DNA of 64,000 bases from Roseofilum acuticapitatum BLCC-M154 (GCF_030068475.1 NZ_JAQOSP010000109.1:62001-126000); one strand, 5' to 3'; counted from the stretch's first letter, positions 43,975 through 52,631 are shown. The notes: generated by a model from the letters alone, not told the origin. Numbers and translations: made by a program.

Positions 43975-46900
43975 ATGGATGAACAACGCATCGCCGCTTA
44001 TCTTCACCTGATCCAACAACTGCTCACTTGTCCTGATGGGGACGAGGGACGGATACTGAACGAGAACCGCGAGTTGGTGAATGGGGAGTTTCTCCAGGTG
44101 TGTGAGACTATCGCCCAGCAGATGGAGCAGGGAGGGAGGGAGAATGAGGCGCAGTTTTTGCGGCAACTGGTGCGGGTGCTGCGGGGGAACGGGGAACGGG
44201 CGACAGAGCAAGAGTATAAGCAGTTTTGGATGACAGTGTTGCAAGCAACAGAGGAGAGTAGAGGAGACCCGAACGGGGTTTATCCGCTCTTGCAACAGAA
44301 TTTAGACAAATTAGATTTAACATTAGCTCAAATCTTGCCAGCTTGGGCCAGTCAGACACTGGAACAAGTTGAAGCAGAACAGAGGCAGGGTATTGCCGCA
44401 GTTATTGGTAATTTTGGTAATTTAATTCAACAATTTCCATTAGGCAGTCGGGCTGATAATCTGGAGATCGCAATCATCTGCTACGAAATTGCCTTTACAG
44501 TTTTTACCCAAGCAACGAACCCACCGATATGGGCAACTCTACAAAATAATCTGGGAGCTGTCTACTTAGACCGCATCAGGGGAGAGCGGGCCGAGAACCT
44601 GGAAAAGGCGATCGCCGCTTACTCTCTGGCCCTGCAAGTGTATACCCCTGAAGCCTTTCCCCAATACTGGGCCACCACCCAAAATAATCTGGGACTTGCC
44701 TACTTAGACCGCATCAGGGGAGAGCGGGCCGAGAACCTGGAAAAGGCGATCGCCGCTTACTCTCTGGCCCTGCAAGTGTTAACCCGTGAGGCCTTTCCCC
44801 AATACTGGGCTATGACCCAAAGTAATCTGGGAGAAGCCTACAGTAACCGCATCCGGGGAGAGCGGGCCGAGAACCTGGAAGAGGCGATCGCCGCTTACTC
44901 TCTGGCCCTGCAAGTGAGAACCCGTGAGGCCTTTCCCCAAGACTGGGCCACCACCCAAAATAATCTGGGAGCTGCCTACAGTAACCGCATCAGGGGAGAG
45001 CGGGCCGAGAACCTGGAAAAGGCGATCGCCGCTTACTCTCTGGCCCTGCAAGTGTATACCCGTGAGGCCTTTCCCCAATACTGGGCTATGACCCAACATA
45101 ATTTGGGAACTGCCTACTTATACCACATCAGGGGAGAGCGGGCCCAGAACCTAGAAGAGGCGATCGCCGCTTTCTCTCAGGCCCTGCAAGTGAGAACCCG
45201 TGAGGCCTTTCCCCAAGACTGGGCAGCAACCCAAAATAATCTGGGAGGAGCCTACCATCAGCGCATCAGGGGAGAGCGGGCCGAGAATTTGGAAAAGGCG
45301 ATCTCCGCTTACTCTCTGGCCCTGCAAGTGAGAACCCGTCAAGCCTTTCCCCAACAGTGGGCCATGACCCAAAATAATCTGGGAGCTGCTTACCGTGACC
45401 GCATCAGGGGAGAGCGGGCCAAGAACCTGGAAGAGGCGATCCGGCGTTATCAGGAAGCGCTAAAGGTGAGAACCCGCGAAGCCTTTCCGCAAGACCATGC
45501 CGCAACCCTGTGGAACCTGGGTCTGGCCTACCGGAAGGCAAGACAACCGCAGAACGCCTACAGCACTTTTGCCCAAGCCATTGACACCGTAGAAGAGATA
45601 CGCCGGGGCATTATTCTGGGTGGAGATGCAGATAAACAAAAACTGGCGGAAGAATGGCAAAAGCTCTATCAGAGCATGATCGAAGTCTGTCTTGAGCTGG
45701 AGGATGATTCTGGGGCCCTAGAATATGCCGAGCGCAGCAAGGCCCGCAACCTGGTGGAACTGCTGGCAGCCACCCGACTGCGACCGGAAGCCATTCCCCC
45801 CGACCTCTGGGAGCGCTACCGAGACCTCTATCAGCAGTGGTGGCAAGTCCAGCAACAGCAGGGGGGAGACTCGGACTCCCGTCCCACCCCTGGGGACAGC
45901 CGCAGCGCCCCGGTTGGCGGTGGGTCTGGAGTTCCGGCGGCCACTGTCCGCACTCTGCGCCAGCAGCTCGACCAGTTGATCGCAGAAGACATTACCCCCC
46001 ACGACCCCAAATTCGGCTATGGTCAACAGGTCACCCCCATCACCTACGGGGAAATTCAAGGGCTGGTCAACCCCCACACGGTGCTAGTCGAGTGGTACTT
46101 TACTGCTAAAGGTGTCCACAGTTTCATCGTCACCCACCAGGGAACCCAGCCCCAAGTCCTGACCACTGACCCCCAAGCACTGGAGCGCCTCGGAGAACTG
46201 ACCAACCTCTATCTGTCCAGCTATCAGCAAGACGACCTCACCCCCTGGCAAACCCAGTTACCCACCTATCTCGCAGCCTTGGCCGAAATCCTAGAACTCG
46301 ATACCCTGGTGGCCGCCCTTCCGGACTCCTGCCAGCAGTTAATCTTAGTCCCCTATCGCTGGTTGCACCTGTTCCCCCTGCACGCCTTACCCCTGGAGGG
46401 GGGCATTTTAGCCGACCGTTTCCCCCAAGGTATCCGCTACGCCCCCAGCAGCCAGATCCTACAGCTCTCGGTCTCGCAAGATGCGCCGGTTTCCGGTGAA
46501 GCCCTGTTCGCGGTGCAAAACCCCACAGCCGACCTGGAGTATACCGACCTGGAAGTGGAAGCCATTCAACAGTCCTTTAGCGCTCCCCCCACCATTCTCC
46601 AGGGAGAGCAAGCCACGAAAACCGAGTTTAACCAACGCCTGAGCCAACTGACGACGACGGACTTTGCCCATTTTGCCTGTCATGGCTATTTTAATTTTGT
46701 CCACCCTCAGAGTTCCGGCCTCATTCTGGCCGGTTCCCAAATGGGCGAAACCGGTGACCGACGCACCCCAGCCATCCGCTCCCGTCGGGGAACATTCGAG
46801 CCAGACAAATGCCTGATTTTGCCAGAAATCTTTAATCTGCGCTTACCCCACTGTCGCCTAGTGGTTCTCTCGGCCTGCGAAACGGCGATCTCGGATATCA

Positions 46901-47259
46901 CAGCCACCAGTGATGAATATATCAGTATTTTGGCGGGGTTTTTCTTTGCCGGTTCCCGCCATGTCCTGGGAACCCTCTGGGCCGTGAATGATGTGTCTAC
47001 GGCGTTGTTTATGATTTACTTTTACGAACGGTTGTTCACGGAACCGCGCCCCTCGGTGACGTTGGCGCTGAAGCAGACCCAGGAGTGGATGCGACAGGTG
47101 ACGGTGGGCGAGTTGCGAGGCTGGGTAAGGGGGTGTCGGTTGATGTCTGAGCCTGGGAAAAAGCGGGTGATGGCTCGTTTTGCGCGGGGATATAAACCAG
47201 AGTATACCCCCTACGATGAGCCTTATTATTGGGCGGGCTTCTGCGTGGTTGGGGTCTAG
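43975..47259 (+). CDS. TPR-CHAT domain protein (caspase-like protease)
   Basis: A 1094-residue protein. Residues 1-190 are a helical N-terminal domain. Seven nearly identical 46-residue TPR units follow (about 192-513), then degenerate TPRs to about 600, a low-complexity linker (about 625-660), and a C-terminal CHAT domain from about 850. The caspase-type dyad is visible: His903 in FAHFACHGYF and Cys968 in LVVLSACETA. CHAT proteases act in bacterial defence and programmed death, often cleaving a neighbour-encoded effector after TPR-mediated sensing. Two unknown genes follow on the same strand; one has two C-terminal membrane helices. The near identity of the TPRs points to recent expansion. 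Confidence 0.9.
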   Translation: MDEQRIAAYLHLIQQLLTCPDGDEGRILNENRELVNGEFLQVCETIAQQMEQGGRENEAQFLRQLVRVLRGNGERATEQEYKQFWMTVLQATEESRGDPNGVYPLLQQNLDKLDLTLAQILPAWASQTLEQVEAEQRQGIAAVIGNFGNLIQQFPLGSRADNLEIAIICYEIAFTVFTQATNPPIWATLQNNLGAVYLDRIRGERAENLEKAIAAYSLALQVYTPEAFPQYWATTQNNLGLAYLDRIRGERAENLEKAIAAYSLALQVLTREAFPQYWAMTQSNLGEAYSNRIRGERAENLEEAIAAYSLALQVRTREAFPQDWATTQNNLGAAYSNRIRGERAENLEKAIAAYSLALQVYTREAFPQYWAMTQHNLGTAYLYHIRGERAQNLEEAIAAFSQALQVRTREAFPQDWAATQNNLGGAYHQRIRGERAENLEKAISAYSLALQVRTRQAFPQQWAMTQNNLGAAYRDRIRGERAKNLEEAIRRYQEALKVRTREAFPQDHAATLWNLGLAYRKARQPQNAYSTFAQAIDTVEEIRRGIILGGDADKQKLAEEWQKLYQSMIEVCLELEDDSGALEYAERSKARNLVELLAATRLRPEAIPPDLWERYRDLYQQWWQVQQQQGGDSDSRPTPGDSRSAPVGGGSGVPAATVRTLRQQLDQLIAEDITPHDPKFGYGQQVTPITYGEIQGLVNPHTVLVEWYFTAKGVHSFIVTHQGTQPQVLTTDPQALERLGELTNLYLSSYQQDDLTPWQTQLPTYLAALAEILELDTLVAALPDSCQQLILVPYRWLHLFPLHALPLEGGILADRFPQGIRYAPSSQILQLSVSQDAPVSGEALFAVQNPTADLEYTDLEVEAIQQSFSAPPTILQGEQATKTEFNQRLSQLTTTDFAHFACHGYFNFVHPQSSGLILAGSQMGETGDRRTPAIRSRRGTFEPDKCLILPEIFNLRLPHCRLVVLSACETAISDITATSDEYISILAGFFFAGSRHVLGTLWAVNDVSTALFMIYFYERLFTEPRPSVTLALKQTQEWMRQVTVGELRGWVRGCRLMSEPGKKRVMARFARGYKPEYTPYDEPYYWAGFCVVGV
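44548..45513 (+). repeat. Seven 138-bp tandem repeats encoding TPR units
   Basis: Each unit encodes NLG-AY--RIRGERAENLE and KAIAAYSLALQV-TREAFPQ. The DNA is nearly identical between units, more than protein constraint alone requires, so recent duplication or gene conversion is likely. A degenerate half-unit precedes the run and a diverged TPR follows. Confidence 0.92.
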
Positions 47260-47280
47260 GTTTCTGATCTTGGTGGGGTC

Positions 47281-47418
47281 AAAGAAACCCTGGGGTCAAA
47301 GAAACCCTGTTTCTTAAAGAAACCGGGTTTCTGGTCTACGCAGGTTTCTGGTCTACGCAGGTTTCTGGTCTTCATGGGCTGCGATAAAATAGGGGAGGTG
47401 GTAGAAACCCGGTTTCTG
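47281..47418. repeat. REP-like repeat family D upstream of the 112-residue gene
   Basis: AAGAAACCCTGTTTCTTAAAG and AAGAAACCGGGTTTCT, three GGTTTCTGGTCTACGCA-type copies, then GCGATAAAATAGGGG and AGAAACCCGGTTTCT ending two bases before the next ATG. This is the third leader of the same type. Confidence 0.88.
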
Positions 47419-47420
47419 AT

Positions 47421-47759
47421 ATGACTGATGAAGAATATATGCAAGCGTTTCTCCAAGTCTGGGAAACGAACCCGAATAATATCTTTACTACGTCTGGAGC
47501 GATGAAAGGTTTGCCAGCCCTGAATACGCTGGTGGTGGAGTCAAAAGATGAGTCTAATGAGGTGTTTGCCGATAAACTGGGCCAGTGGTGTTCTGATTAT
47601 CCGAAATTGAGCGATCAGGTGTTTGCCGCTCACAACCGCAAGTTTAAATTCAAGAAGGATAGTCCTAAACCCCAGACGCAACCGGATAAAACCCTGGATA
47701 ATCATTATCCGCAAATCCCGGAGAGTTTGCGTAAGCGCATTCTTCAGTCAGATGGTTAA
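47421..47759 (+). CDS. Hypothetical protein next to the CHAT protease
   Basis: A 112-residue soluble acidic-then-basic protein starting MTDEEYMQAFLQVWETNP. The N-terminal 75 residues look like a compact helical domain (LNTLVVESKDESNEVFADKL); the tail is Lys/Pro-rich. I recognise no family. It could be an adaptor or death-like domain protein, as small helical domains often accompany CHAT proteases, but that is inference. Its start lies 2 bases after a D-type hairpin. Confidence 0.6.
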   Translation: MTDEEYMQAFLQVWETNPNNIFTTSGAMKGLPALNTLVVESKDESNEVFADKLGQWCSDYPKLSDQVFAAHNRKFKFKKDSPKPQTQPDKTLDNHYPQIPESLRKRILQSDG

Positions 47760-47818
47760 ATTTAGCCTTTTCAATGGATTTCCGCAAGGGGACATGGATG
47801 ACTATAGACTCGGTTTTG

Positions 47819-47918
47819 CCCTCTCCCTTTCATATCCGCTTTGCGGAAAATCCCTCTCCCACGGGAGAGGGACTTTGCTCCCCTTCTCCTGCGGGAGAAG
47901 GGGTTGGGGGATGAGGGG
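47819..47918. repeat. Palindromic repeat family F, copy 2
   Basis: CCCTCTCCC with GGGAGAGGG and CCCCTTCTCC with GGAGAAGGGG, as at 12830-12939, with a CCGCTTTGCGGA hairpin inserted in the left half. It lies between the small protein and the two-TM protein. Confidence 0.8.
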
Positions 47919-47933
47919 CACACGGTTGAACTG

Positions 47934-49310
47934 ATGCAAAAATCCTCTCTATCTCTTATGAATTCTACTCCTGCTCCGCTTGTTCTCGCGCCTAATGTCT
48001 ATTTGTTCGCCTATCAACTGTGTCAGAAGGGGAAGGATCACCTGTTTTGGACGGAGTGCGATCGCCTCTTAGAGCCGTTTGGGGTAAGCTTAAAGGATGA
48101 GCAAGAGGAAATTGAGTTCAATTCATCGGCTCTTGTTTCAGGTTCCGCCCAAGCCTGGCAACTGAAAGATAGTTACTGTTTATTTTTTAATCTAGGCTAT
48201 GAGGATGATCGAGAGAATTTAGAGAAAGTCTCCCTTGATGAACTGGGGAAAATTCTTAAGCCTAATGCTATTCTACATCATTTTACCAATCCAGGCAAAA
48301 AAACGTTTTTTCTGGGCAATACCCTGATTCTTACGGCCTATATTCCCAGCCCGAATAAACAACGCGACCCTGATTATTTACAGAGTCTAGCCAATAGCTG
48401 TTTTACCGGATTATTTGACCCGGATGAGTTGCAGTTATATGAATCCGGTGAGTTGTTTGGTAACTCAATTTTTGCCTATGACAACCGGGATAAAACCGGC
48501 GGCGATCGCCATGTTCTGATCTGGCTCTTCCGGGATGAACAAGCGCACGATGCGGTAAATCAATGCTTACCGTTGCTGACGGATTTGCTCTTTTATCGCA
48601 CAAAAATTGTGAAAGCGTTTGCAGATAGTCGCGAGATTTACCAAGGTTTGAAGCAAGGCTATGGAAACATCGAAGAAACCCTAGATGATTTGCAAATAAA
48701 ACTCGATAATCGACAGTCTAATGATTTAACCAAGGACGATCTGGCGGACTTCAAGGGTCAACTGAAAAATCTAACGAAAGAATCGTTACCCTATCGGCGC
48801 TTTCTGCGAAAGATGGATGATTTTGGCAATACCATTCAAACCAACTTAAAAAACTATGATTACAAGTTGGATGAAATAGCTCAAACCTTAAACCTTGCTC
48901 CTGAAAAATTGGGATTGTTCTATGAATTTGCCCAGGAGACTGCACCCTATTACCATGCCCAAATTCAAACCAATTTAAGCTATTTTGCCGATGGCACGGA
49001 GTTGGTGGATCAGGCGATCGCCACCATTCGCGGTTTAGTGGAGATCGAACAAGCCGAGAGCGATCGCATCTTACAACAGCAAAACGAAGCTTTGCAAAAC
49101 GAAATTCAGGCGATCGGTGTGGGTATCGCTGCGGGGGCGATCGTCGCTTCAACCTCTGGTTTAATGACTGAACCCTGGGATTTCCAGAATCTCAAACAAT
49201 TAGAATGGCAATTTCCCCTGCCCTTTCTGGTTGCTTTAGTCGGGAGTTTTCTTTGTTCTTTTAGTGCTTGGAAATTGGCCCGAAGATGGATTAAACATCA
49301 GCGTAACTGA
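47934..49310 (+). CDS. Unknown protein with two C-terminal membrane helices
   Basis: A 458-residue protein from ATG 47934; ATG 47958 is an alternative, and the longer upstream frame runs through repeat F. Residues 1-250 form a mixed soluble domain, 250-390 are helical with coiled-coil character (LDDLQIKLDNRQSNDLTKDD), and two hydrophobic segments lie at about 393-410 and 428-446, close to a basic C-terminus. The layout (soluble sensor, long helices, terminal helix pair) recalls CorA-type channels and membrane-effector proteins. No family is recognised. It follows the CHAT protease and the 112-residue gene and may be their target. Confidence 0.65.
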   Translation: MQKSSLSLMNSTPAPLVLAPNVYLFAYQLCQKGKDHLFWTECDRLLEPFGVSLKDEQEEIEFNSSALVSGSAQAWQLKDSYCLFFNLGYEDDRENLEKVSLDELGKILKPNAILHHFTNPGKKTFFLGNTLILTAYIPSPNKQRDPDYLQSLANSCFTGLFDPDELQLYESGELFGNSIFAYDNRDKTGGDRHVLIWLFRDEQAHDAVNQCLPLLTDLLFYRTKIVKAFADSREIYQGLKQGYGNIEETLDDLQIKLDNRQSNDLTKDDLADFKGQLKNLTKESLPYRRFLRKMDDFGNTIQTNLKNYDYKLDEIAQTLNLAPEKLGLFYEFAQETAPYYHAQIQTNLSYFADGTELVDQAIATIRGLVEIEQAESDRILQQQNEALQNEIQAIGVGIAAGAIVASTSGLMTEPWDFQNLKQLEWQFPLPFLVALVGSFLCSFSAWKLARRWIKHQRN

Positions 49311-49403
49311 GAACCCCTCAAATCGAGCCAAGAAAAACACTTCCTGAAGAATGTAAAGTTTTATGTCGAGATTCAACACTTCTGGTTTTAAGGGTTTTAG
49401 GAG

Positions 49404-49517
49404 ATGTCTAATGAGTTAGCCTCTCTGCATATTCCGCAAATGATTGTGATGCGAGAACTAATCCCAGATCGGGCAGCGCAAGAATTTCTCAAGGGTTTTC
49501 AGATTAAGGGTGAGTGA
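49404..49517 (+). pseudogene. Fragment of a second CHAT domain
   Basis: A 37-residue frame reads MSNELASLHIPQMIVMRELI, continues PDRAAQEFLKGF and stops. The IPQMIVMRE-IPD-AAQEFLK text matches the C-terminal part of cyanobacterial CHAT domains. An in-frame TAG just upstream shows it is not part of a longer gene. It probably remains from a lost CHAT gene. The rest of the gap 49311-49699 holds the rplU promoter and leader. Confidence 0.5.
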
Positions 49518-49568
49518 TGGAAAGACTGGTAAACCTGCCCCTACTATGGATTTTGAGGGGGATTAAAC

Positions 49569-49597
49569 TTGACAAAAAGTTGGTTAAGGTAGATAAT
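49569..49597 (+). promoter_or_regulatory. Probable sigma-70 type promoter of rplU-rpmA
   Basis: TTGACA at 49569-49574 and GATAAT at 49592-49597 with a 17-base spacer. The roughly 95-base leader holds a GCTGG-CCAGC hairpin near 49652-49665 that may be a ribosomal-protein leader structure. Confidence 0.65.
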
Positions 49598-49699
49598 GTT
49601 AGATTGTCTGCTTAATCCCTGCTCGGATCAGGTAAAAGCATCCCCAAATGCTGGCTACAACCAGCTACCTGTACGGCAACCTGAAGGAACCGATATCCC

Positions 49700-50068
49700 A
49701 TGAGTTACGCAATTATTGAAACGGGCGGCAAGCAATTACGGGTAGAACCCGGTCGCTTTTATGACATTGAACTGTTGGCGGTGGAACCGGAACAAACGGT
49801 TTCGATTGACCAGGTGTTGTATATCCAACATGGTGATGATGTCCATGTTGGTCAGCCTCTGGTGAGTGGCGCGACGGTGGAAGGAACGGTAATGCGTCAT
49901 TTCCGCGATCGCAAGGTTTTAGTCTATAAGATGAAACCGAAAAAGAAAACCCGCAAAAAACGCGGACATCGCCAAGAACGCACTCGTTTGATGATTAATT
50001 CTATTAATGTCAATGGAGAAGTGTTAGCCTCAACTCCAGCGTCTGCTGAAGCTTCTTCTGAGGCTTAA
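49700..50068 (+). CDS. rplU: 50S ribosomal protein L21
   Basis: L21, 122 residues, binds 23S rRNA. The start [24 protein letters not shown], the [22 protein letters not shown] segment and the basic [21 protein letters not shown] stretch are standard. A cyanobacterial Ala/Ser/Glu-rich tail follows. It is 51 bases upstream of rpmA, the usual pair. Confidence 0.97.
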   Translation: MSYAIIETGGKQLRVEPGRFYDIELLAVEPEQTVSIDQVLYIQHGDDVHVGQPLVSGATVEGTVMRHFRDRKVLVYKMKPKKKTRKKRGHRQERTRLMINSINVNGEVLASTPASAEASSEA

Positions 50069-50119
50069 TTGCGGTAAGCTTTGTACACTAGATAATAGAT
50101 AATCGATCTCAAAACTCCT

Positions 50120-50386
50120 ATGGCTCATAAGAAAGGAACTGGAAGTACACGAAACGGCCGTGACTCGAACGCCCAACGCTTGGGTGTGAAACGCTATGGT
50201 GGACAAAGTGTCCTCGCGGGCAATATTCTTGTTCGTCAAAGAGGAACGACTTTCCATGCGGGTAAAAATGTGGGTGTGGGCCGGGATTACACCCTGTTTG
50301 CTCTGACTGATGGTATCGTTACGTTTGAGCGTAATGGTCGATATCGTAAGAAAGTGAGTGTTTATCCGGCTGAAGCGACTTCGTAG
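50120..50386 (+). CDS. rpmA: 50S ribosomal protein L27
   Basis: L27, 88 residues, reaches the peptidyl-transferase centre with its N-terminus. [20 protein letters not shown] and [22 protein letters not shown] are intact. No N-terminal extension of the Firmicutes type is present. It is co-transcribed with rplU. Confidence 0.97.
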   Translation: MAHKKGTGSTRNGRDSNAQRLGVKRYGGQSVLAGNILVRQRGTTFHAGKNVGVGRDYTLFALTDGIVTFERNGRYRKKVSVYPAEATS

Positions 50387-50400
50387 GTTGAATGGGTTTC

Positions 50401-50550
50401 ATATCAAGTCCGGTTATTCATGTCCGCGAAGCGGAAACACCCTAATTAAAGGTCTAGGGAGCGAGACGCTCCCACTCCAGTAAGATCAAGGGATTCTAGG
50501 AGTGCGGGCATCTTGCCCGCTTCTCTTTTCCCGTTCACCGGATTTGATAT
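50401..50550. repeat. MITE-like repeat family C, copy C5 (inverted)
   Basis: Ends ATATCAAGTCCGG and CCGGATTTGATAT with the interior reversed relative to C1-C4 (CGCGAAGCGGAAAC, then GGGAGCGAGACGCTCCC, then GCGGGCATCTTGCCCGC). The right end has the family B version of the terminal repeat, linking the two families. It lies just after rpmA. Confidence 0.9.
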
Positions 50551-50561
50551 TACTGAGATTT

Positions 50562-51455
50562 TTAAGTAGTGGCATCAAAGTCTTGGGTTTTGAGAATGAC
50601 CATGTTGTTGCCCACTAAGGAGTTACGGGCTAATAAATAACCTTGAAGATCGAGGATTTCTAAACGGGTAAAGTCGAGTTTGCGGGCACGCTTGAACATA
50701 TCGTTTGCAAGACGCTTTTGTTGCTCTAAGGGTAATTCATACCAGCGCCGATCGACTTTTAGCACGAGAAGACTATTCAAGAAATCGGCTTGCAGAGAAT
50801 CAATTAAACCCTCTTCATATTTTTGGGTTAATTGGTTAACTTGCTCTTGAATGGTGACGATTAACCGTTGTTCGGGGGTGAGAATGGGAGGGGGCGCAAT
50901 TTCTACGGGAATGGGTTCGTTGGTTTCTTCTTCCTCAAGGGGTTTTTCTGTTTCTGGGGGTTCAGGTTCTGCGCTGATGTCTTCTTCAACAGATTCAGAA
51001 ACCGGTTCTGGACTCTCTTCAGGGATAGGTTCGGGTTCGGTATCCTCTGGAGGTGCTTCGGGTTCTGATGGGATCTCTGGTACTTCTATTTCTGGTTCTT
51101 CAATGGTTTCTGTCGGTTCTGGGGGTTCGGGGAGTTGCGCGAGTTCTGGAGCAGGACGGGGAATGAGGGAAACGGAGAGGATCAGAGAGAGGGTGATGAC
51201 TGCACCGATGAGCAAACTGAGGTCAAAATCATTGATGGTGCTATTCCAGGGATCGGATAACTTTCCACGCACCCATGCTAAGAGTTGATCCCAGAGGGGA
51301 AATATGGGCTGTTGGGGAGTGGAAAGGGGTGGGGTTTCTAGGCGATCGGCGATCGCCTGCAAACGGGTAATGAGCGATCGCAAGATCTTCAGCATTTGCC
51401 GTTTCAGCCAAGAGGGACGCTCTTCTGGTGGAGAATGAGAAGGTTGTCGTGCCAT
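50562..51455 (-). CDS. Hypothetical membrane-anchored protein with Pro/Glu-rich spacer
   Basis: A 297-residue protein. A basic cytoplasmic N-terminus (1-75) is followed by one membrane segment (LLIGAVITLSLILSVSLI, about 81-98), a Pro/Glu-rich spacer (about 105-195) and a compact helical C-terminal domain (200-297; LTPEQRLIVTIQEQVNQLTQ, WYELPLEQQKRLANDMFKRA). The spacer resembles TonB-like wall-spanning regions. The function is unknown. The single ATG at 51455 is clear. Confidence 0.7.
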   Translation of the reverse strand: MARQPSHSPPEERPSWLKRQMLKILRSLITRLQAIADRLETPPLSTPQQPIFPLWDQLLAWVRGKLSDPWNSTINDFDLSLLIGAVITLSLILSVSLIPRPAPELAQLPEPPEPTETIEEPEIEVPEIPSEPEAPPEDTEPEPIPEESPEPVSESVEEDISAEPEPPETEKPLEEEETNEPIPVEIAPPPILTPEQRLIVTIQEQVNQLTQKYEEGLIDSLQADFLNSLLVLKVDRRWYELPLEQQKRLANDMFKRARKLDFTRLEILDLQGYLLARNSLVGNNMVILKTQDFDATT

Positions 51456-51554
51456 AATTTCCCTGCATTAAAACCAATGTCTTAATTTAGCATTGTATGA
51501 AGCATTAAACCTGAAAAAATGGCTCATGATGTAATCAGGAAATAAATGCTCCAT

Positions 51555-52106
51555 TTAATCAAATTCTGGGGCCCAGATTTCTACCACGGGTAATTCCCAT
51601 CCAGGGAGCAATTCTGGAACAGTGAAAACATCTCCATCCCCTAACGTTATCGGGTCTTGATTGAGTCGATAAACCTCCATTGTCCGAGTTCTCGGATCGA
51701 CCAATACTCCTACCTGAGTTCCTAATGCGATGAATTCTTGGATTTTCTGGCGCAATTTGTCGATATTATCCGTTCTCGACTTCACTTCAAACATGAGATC
51801 CGGCACTAATTCGGCATACCCTTCCGTAGTGCGCGGTAAACGTTGAGCCAGGATAAAAGAAGCATCCGGTGCGCGAACATCTCCATCAGCATTGGGTAAA
51901 CGAAAGCCACCACTAGAACCCGATACCCGACCTAAGCGACGAGGACGCACCCAATTCCGAAGTTGGGCGGCAATTTCGATGCCAACTTCTTCTGATTCTA
52001 ATCCGGAAGGACTCATACAGATAATTTCTCCTTGAACTAATTCCATCCGATAGTTGGGATGCTGGGTTTGGAGATATTCTAGGTCTTTGATGGTTAATTT
52101 AGGCAT
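51555..52106 (-). CDS. Uma2 family endonuclease (DUF820)
   Basis: A 183-residue PD-(D/E)XK-fold protein of the Uma2 type, expanded in cyanobacteria. Typical text is MELVQGEIICMSPSGLESEE, VRAPDASFILAQRLP, YAELVPDLMFEVKSRTD (catalytic Glu and Lys) and VGVLVDPRTRTMEVYR. Function is not established; many copies are thought to be mobile or defence-associated nucleases. It reads away from the short antitoxin-like gene. Confidence 0.88.
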   Translation of the reverse strand: MPKLTIKDLEYLQTQHPNYRMELVQGEIICMSPSGLESEEVGIEIAAQLRNWVRPRRLGRVSGSSGGFRLPNADGDVRAPDASFILAQRLPRTTEGYAELVPDLMFEVKSRTDNIDKLRQKIQEFIALGTQVGVLVDPRTRTMEVYRLNQDPITLGDGDVFTVPELLPGWELPVVEIWAPEFD

Positions 52107-52231
52107 AGGGTTTGCAGTGTTAGCTTGATATGTGATTCTAATAGGTAGCGCTTTGGAGGATATGACGTTTGCTCAAATCTGATAATTTTGTATACTACTG
52201 ACTATAATATCATGTCAATTCAAGCAATGTT

Positions 52232-52459
52232 ATGTCACTACAAGAGGTTAAACAGCAAGTGGTAAAGCTCTCGGTTAGAGAACGTCTATCATTAGTCAGT
52301 TTTATTATCGAGTCTTTGCCAGAATTGAGGATTTCTACGGCAGAACGTTCTAGGGCAATTGAACAGATGCGAGGGTTATTAAAAATAGATAAACCTGCAC
52401 CGACTGATGAGGAAGTGAAGGCTATCCTAGAAGAGCGGCGGATAGACAAGTATCTTTAG
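52232..52459 (+). CDS. Small antitoxin-like protein without a toxin
   Basis: A 75-residue protein, MSLQEVKQQVVKLSVRERLSLVSFIIESL-type N-terminus split over positions 1-29, then a charged C-terminal helix ending EERRIDKYL. It resembles short helical antitoxins that precede PIN or MazF toxins, but no toxin gene follows: the next sequence is the truncated glyQ copy. It may be a relic separated from its partner. The assignment rests on general resemblance only. Confidence 0.6.
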   Translation: MSLQEVKQQVVKLSVRERLSLVSFIIESLPELRISTAERSRAIEQMRGLLKIDKPAPTDEEVKAILEERRIDKYL

Positions 52460-52489
52460 GCAAAATTAAAACAGCAGCTTTTCTAAATT

Positions 52490-52571
52490 CCCCTTTTGGG
52501 AGACAATAGAGACTGTTGTGCTTGTCGAGGAAAGTTGGGGCATGAATTTTCAGTCAGTCATCGCTACCTTA
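52490..52571. repeat. Duplicate of the glyQ 5' region (left copy)
   Basis: Similar to 58519-58602. The last 47 bases (52525-52571) are identical to 58556-58602 and include the glyQ ribosome-binding site, ATG and first ten codons. Upstream the copies drift. After base 52571 they diverge completely. The copies bracket the biosynthetic island. Confidence 0.93.
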
Positions 52572-52631
52572 GTCCTAGCCCAAAACCTGGTAAAAATTGA
52601 GGGTTGGGCAATACCGGAGACAGAAAAGTGA
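52542..52631 (+). CDS. Chimeric 29-residue leader ORF (glyQ start fused to novel tail)
   Basis: ATG 52542 opens [10 protein letters not shown], the exact glyQ N-terminus, then runs VLAQNLVKIEGWAIPETEK to TGA at 52629-52631. The last four bases overlap the GTG start of the aldehyde dehydrogenase (GTGA at 52628-52631). This places the glyQ translation start in front of the operon and should couple translation to the first enzyme. It is unlikely to be functional as a peptide. Confidence 0.6.
   Translation: MNFQSVIATLVLAQNLVKIEGWAIPETEK

Noticed and set aside
43975-47259. CRISPR-associated (Cas7-11/Craspase) role for the TPR-CHAT protein
   Set aside because: No cas gene or CRISPR array is present in the window; the TPR-CHAT architecture alone is not enough.
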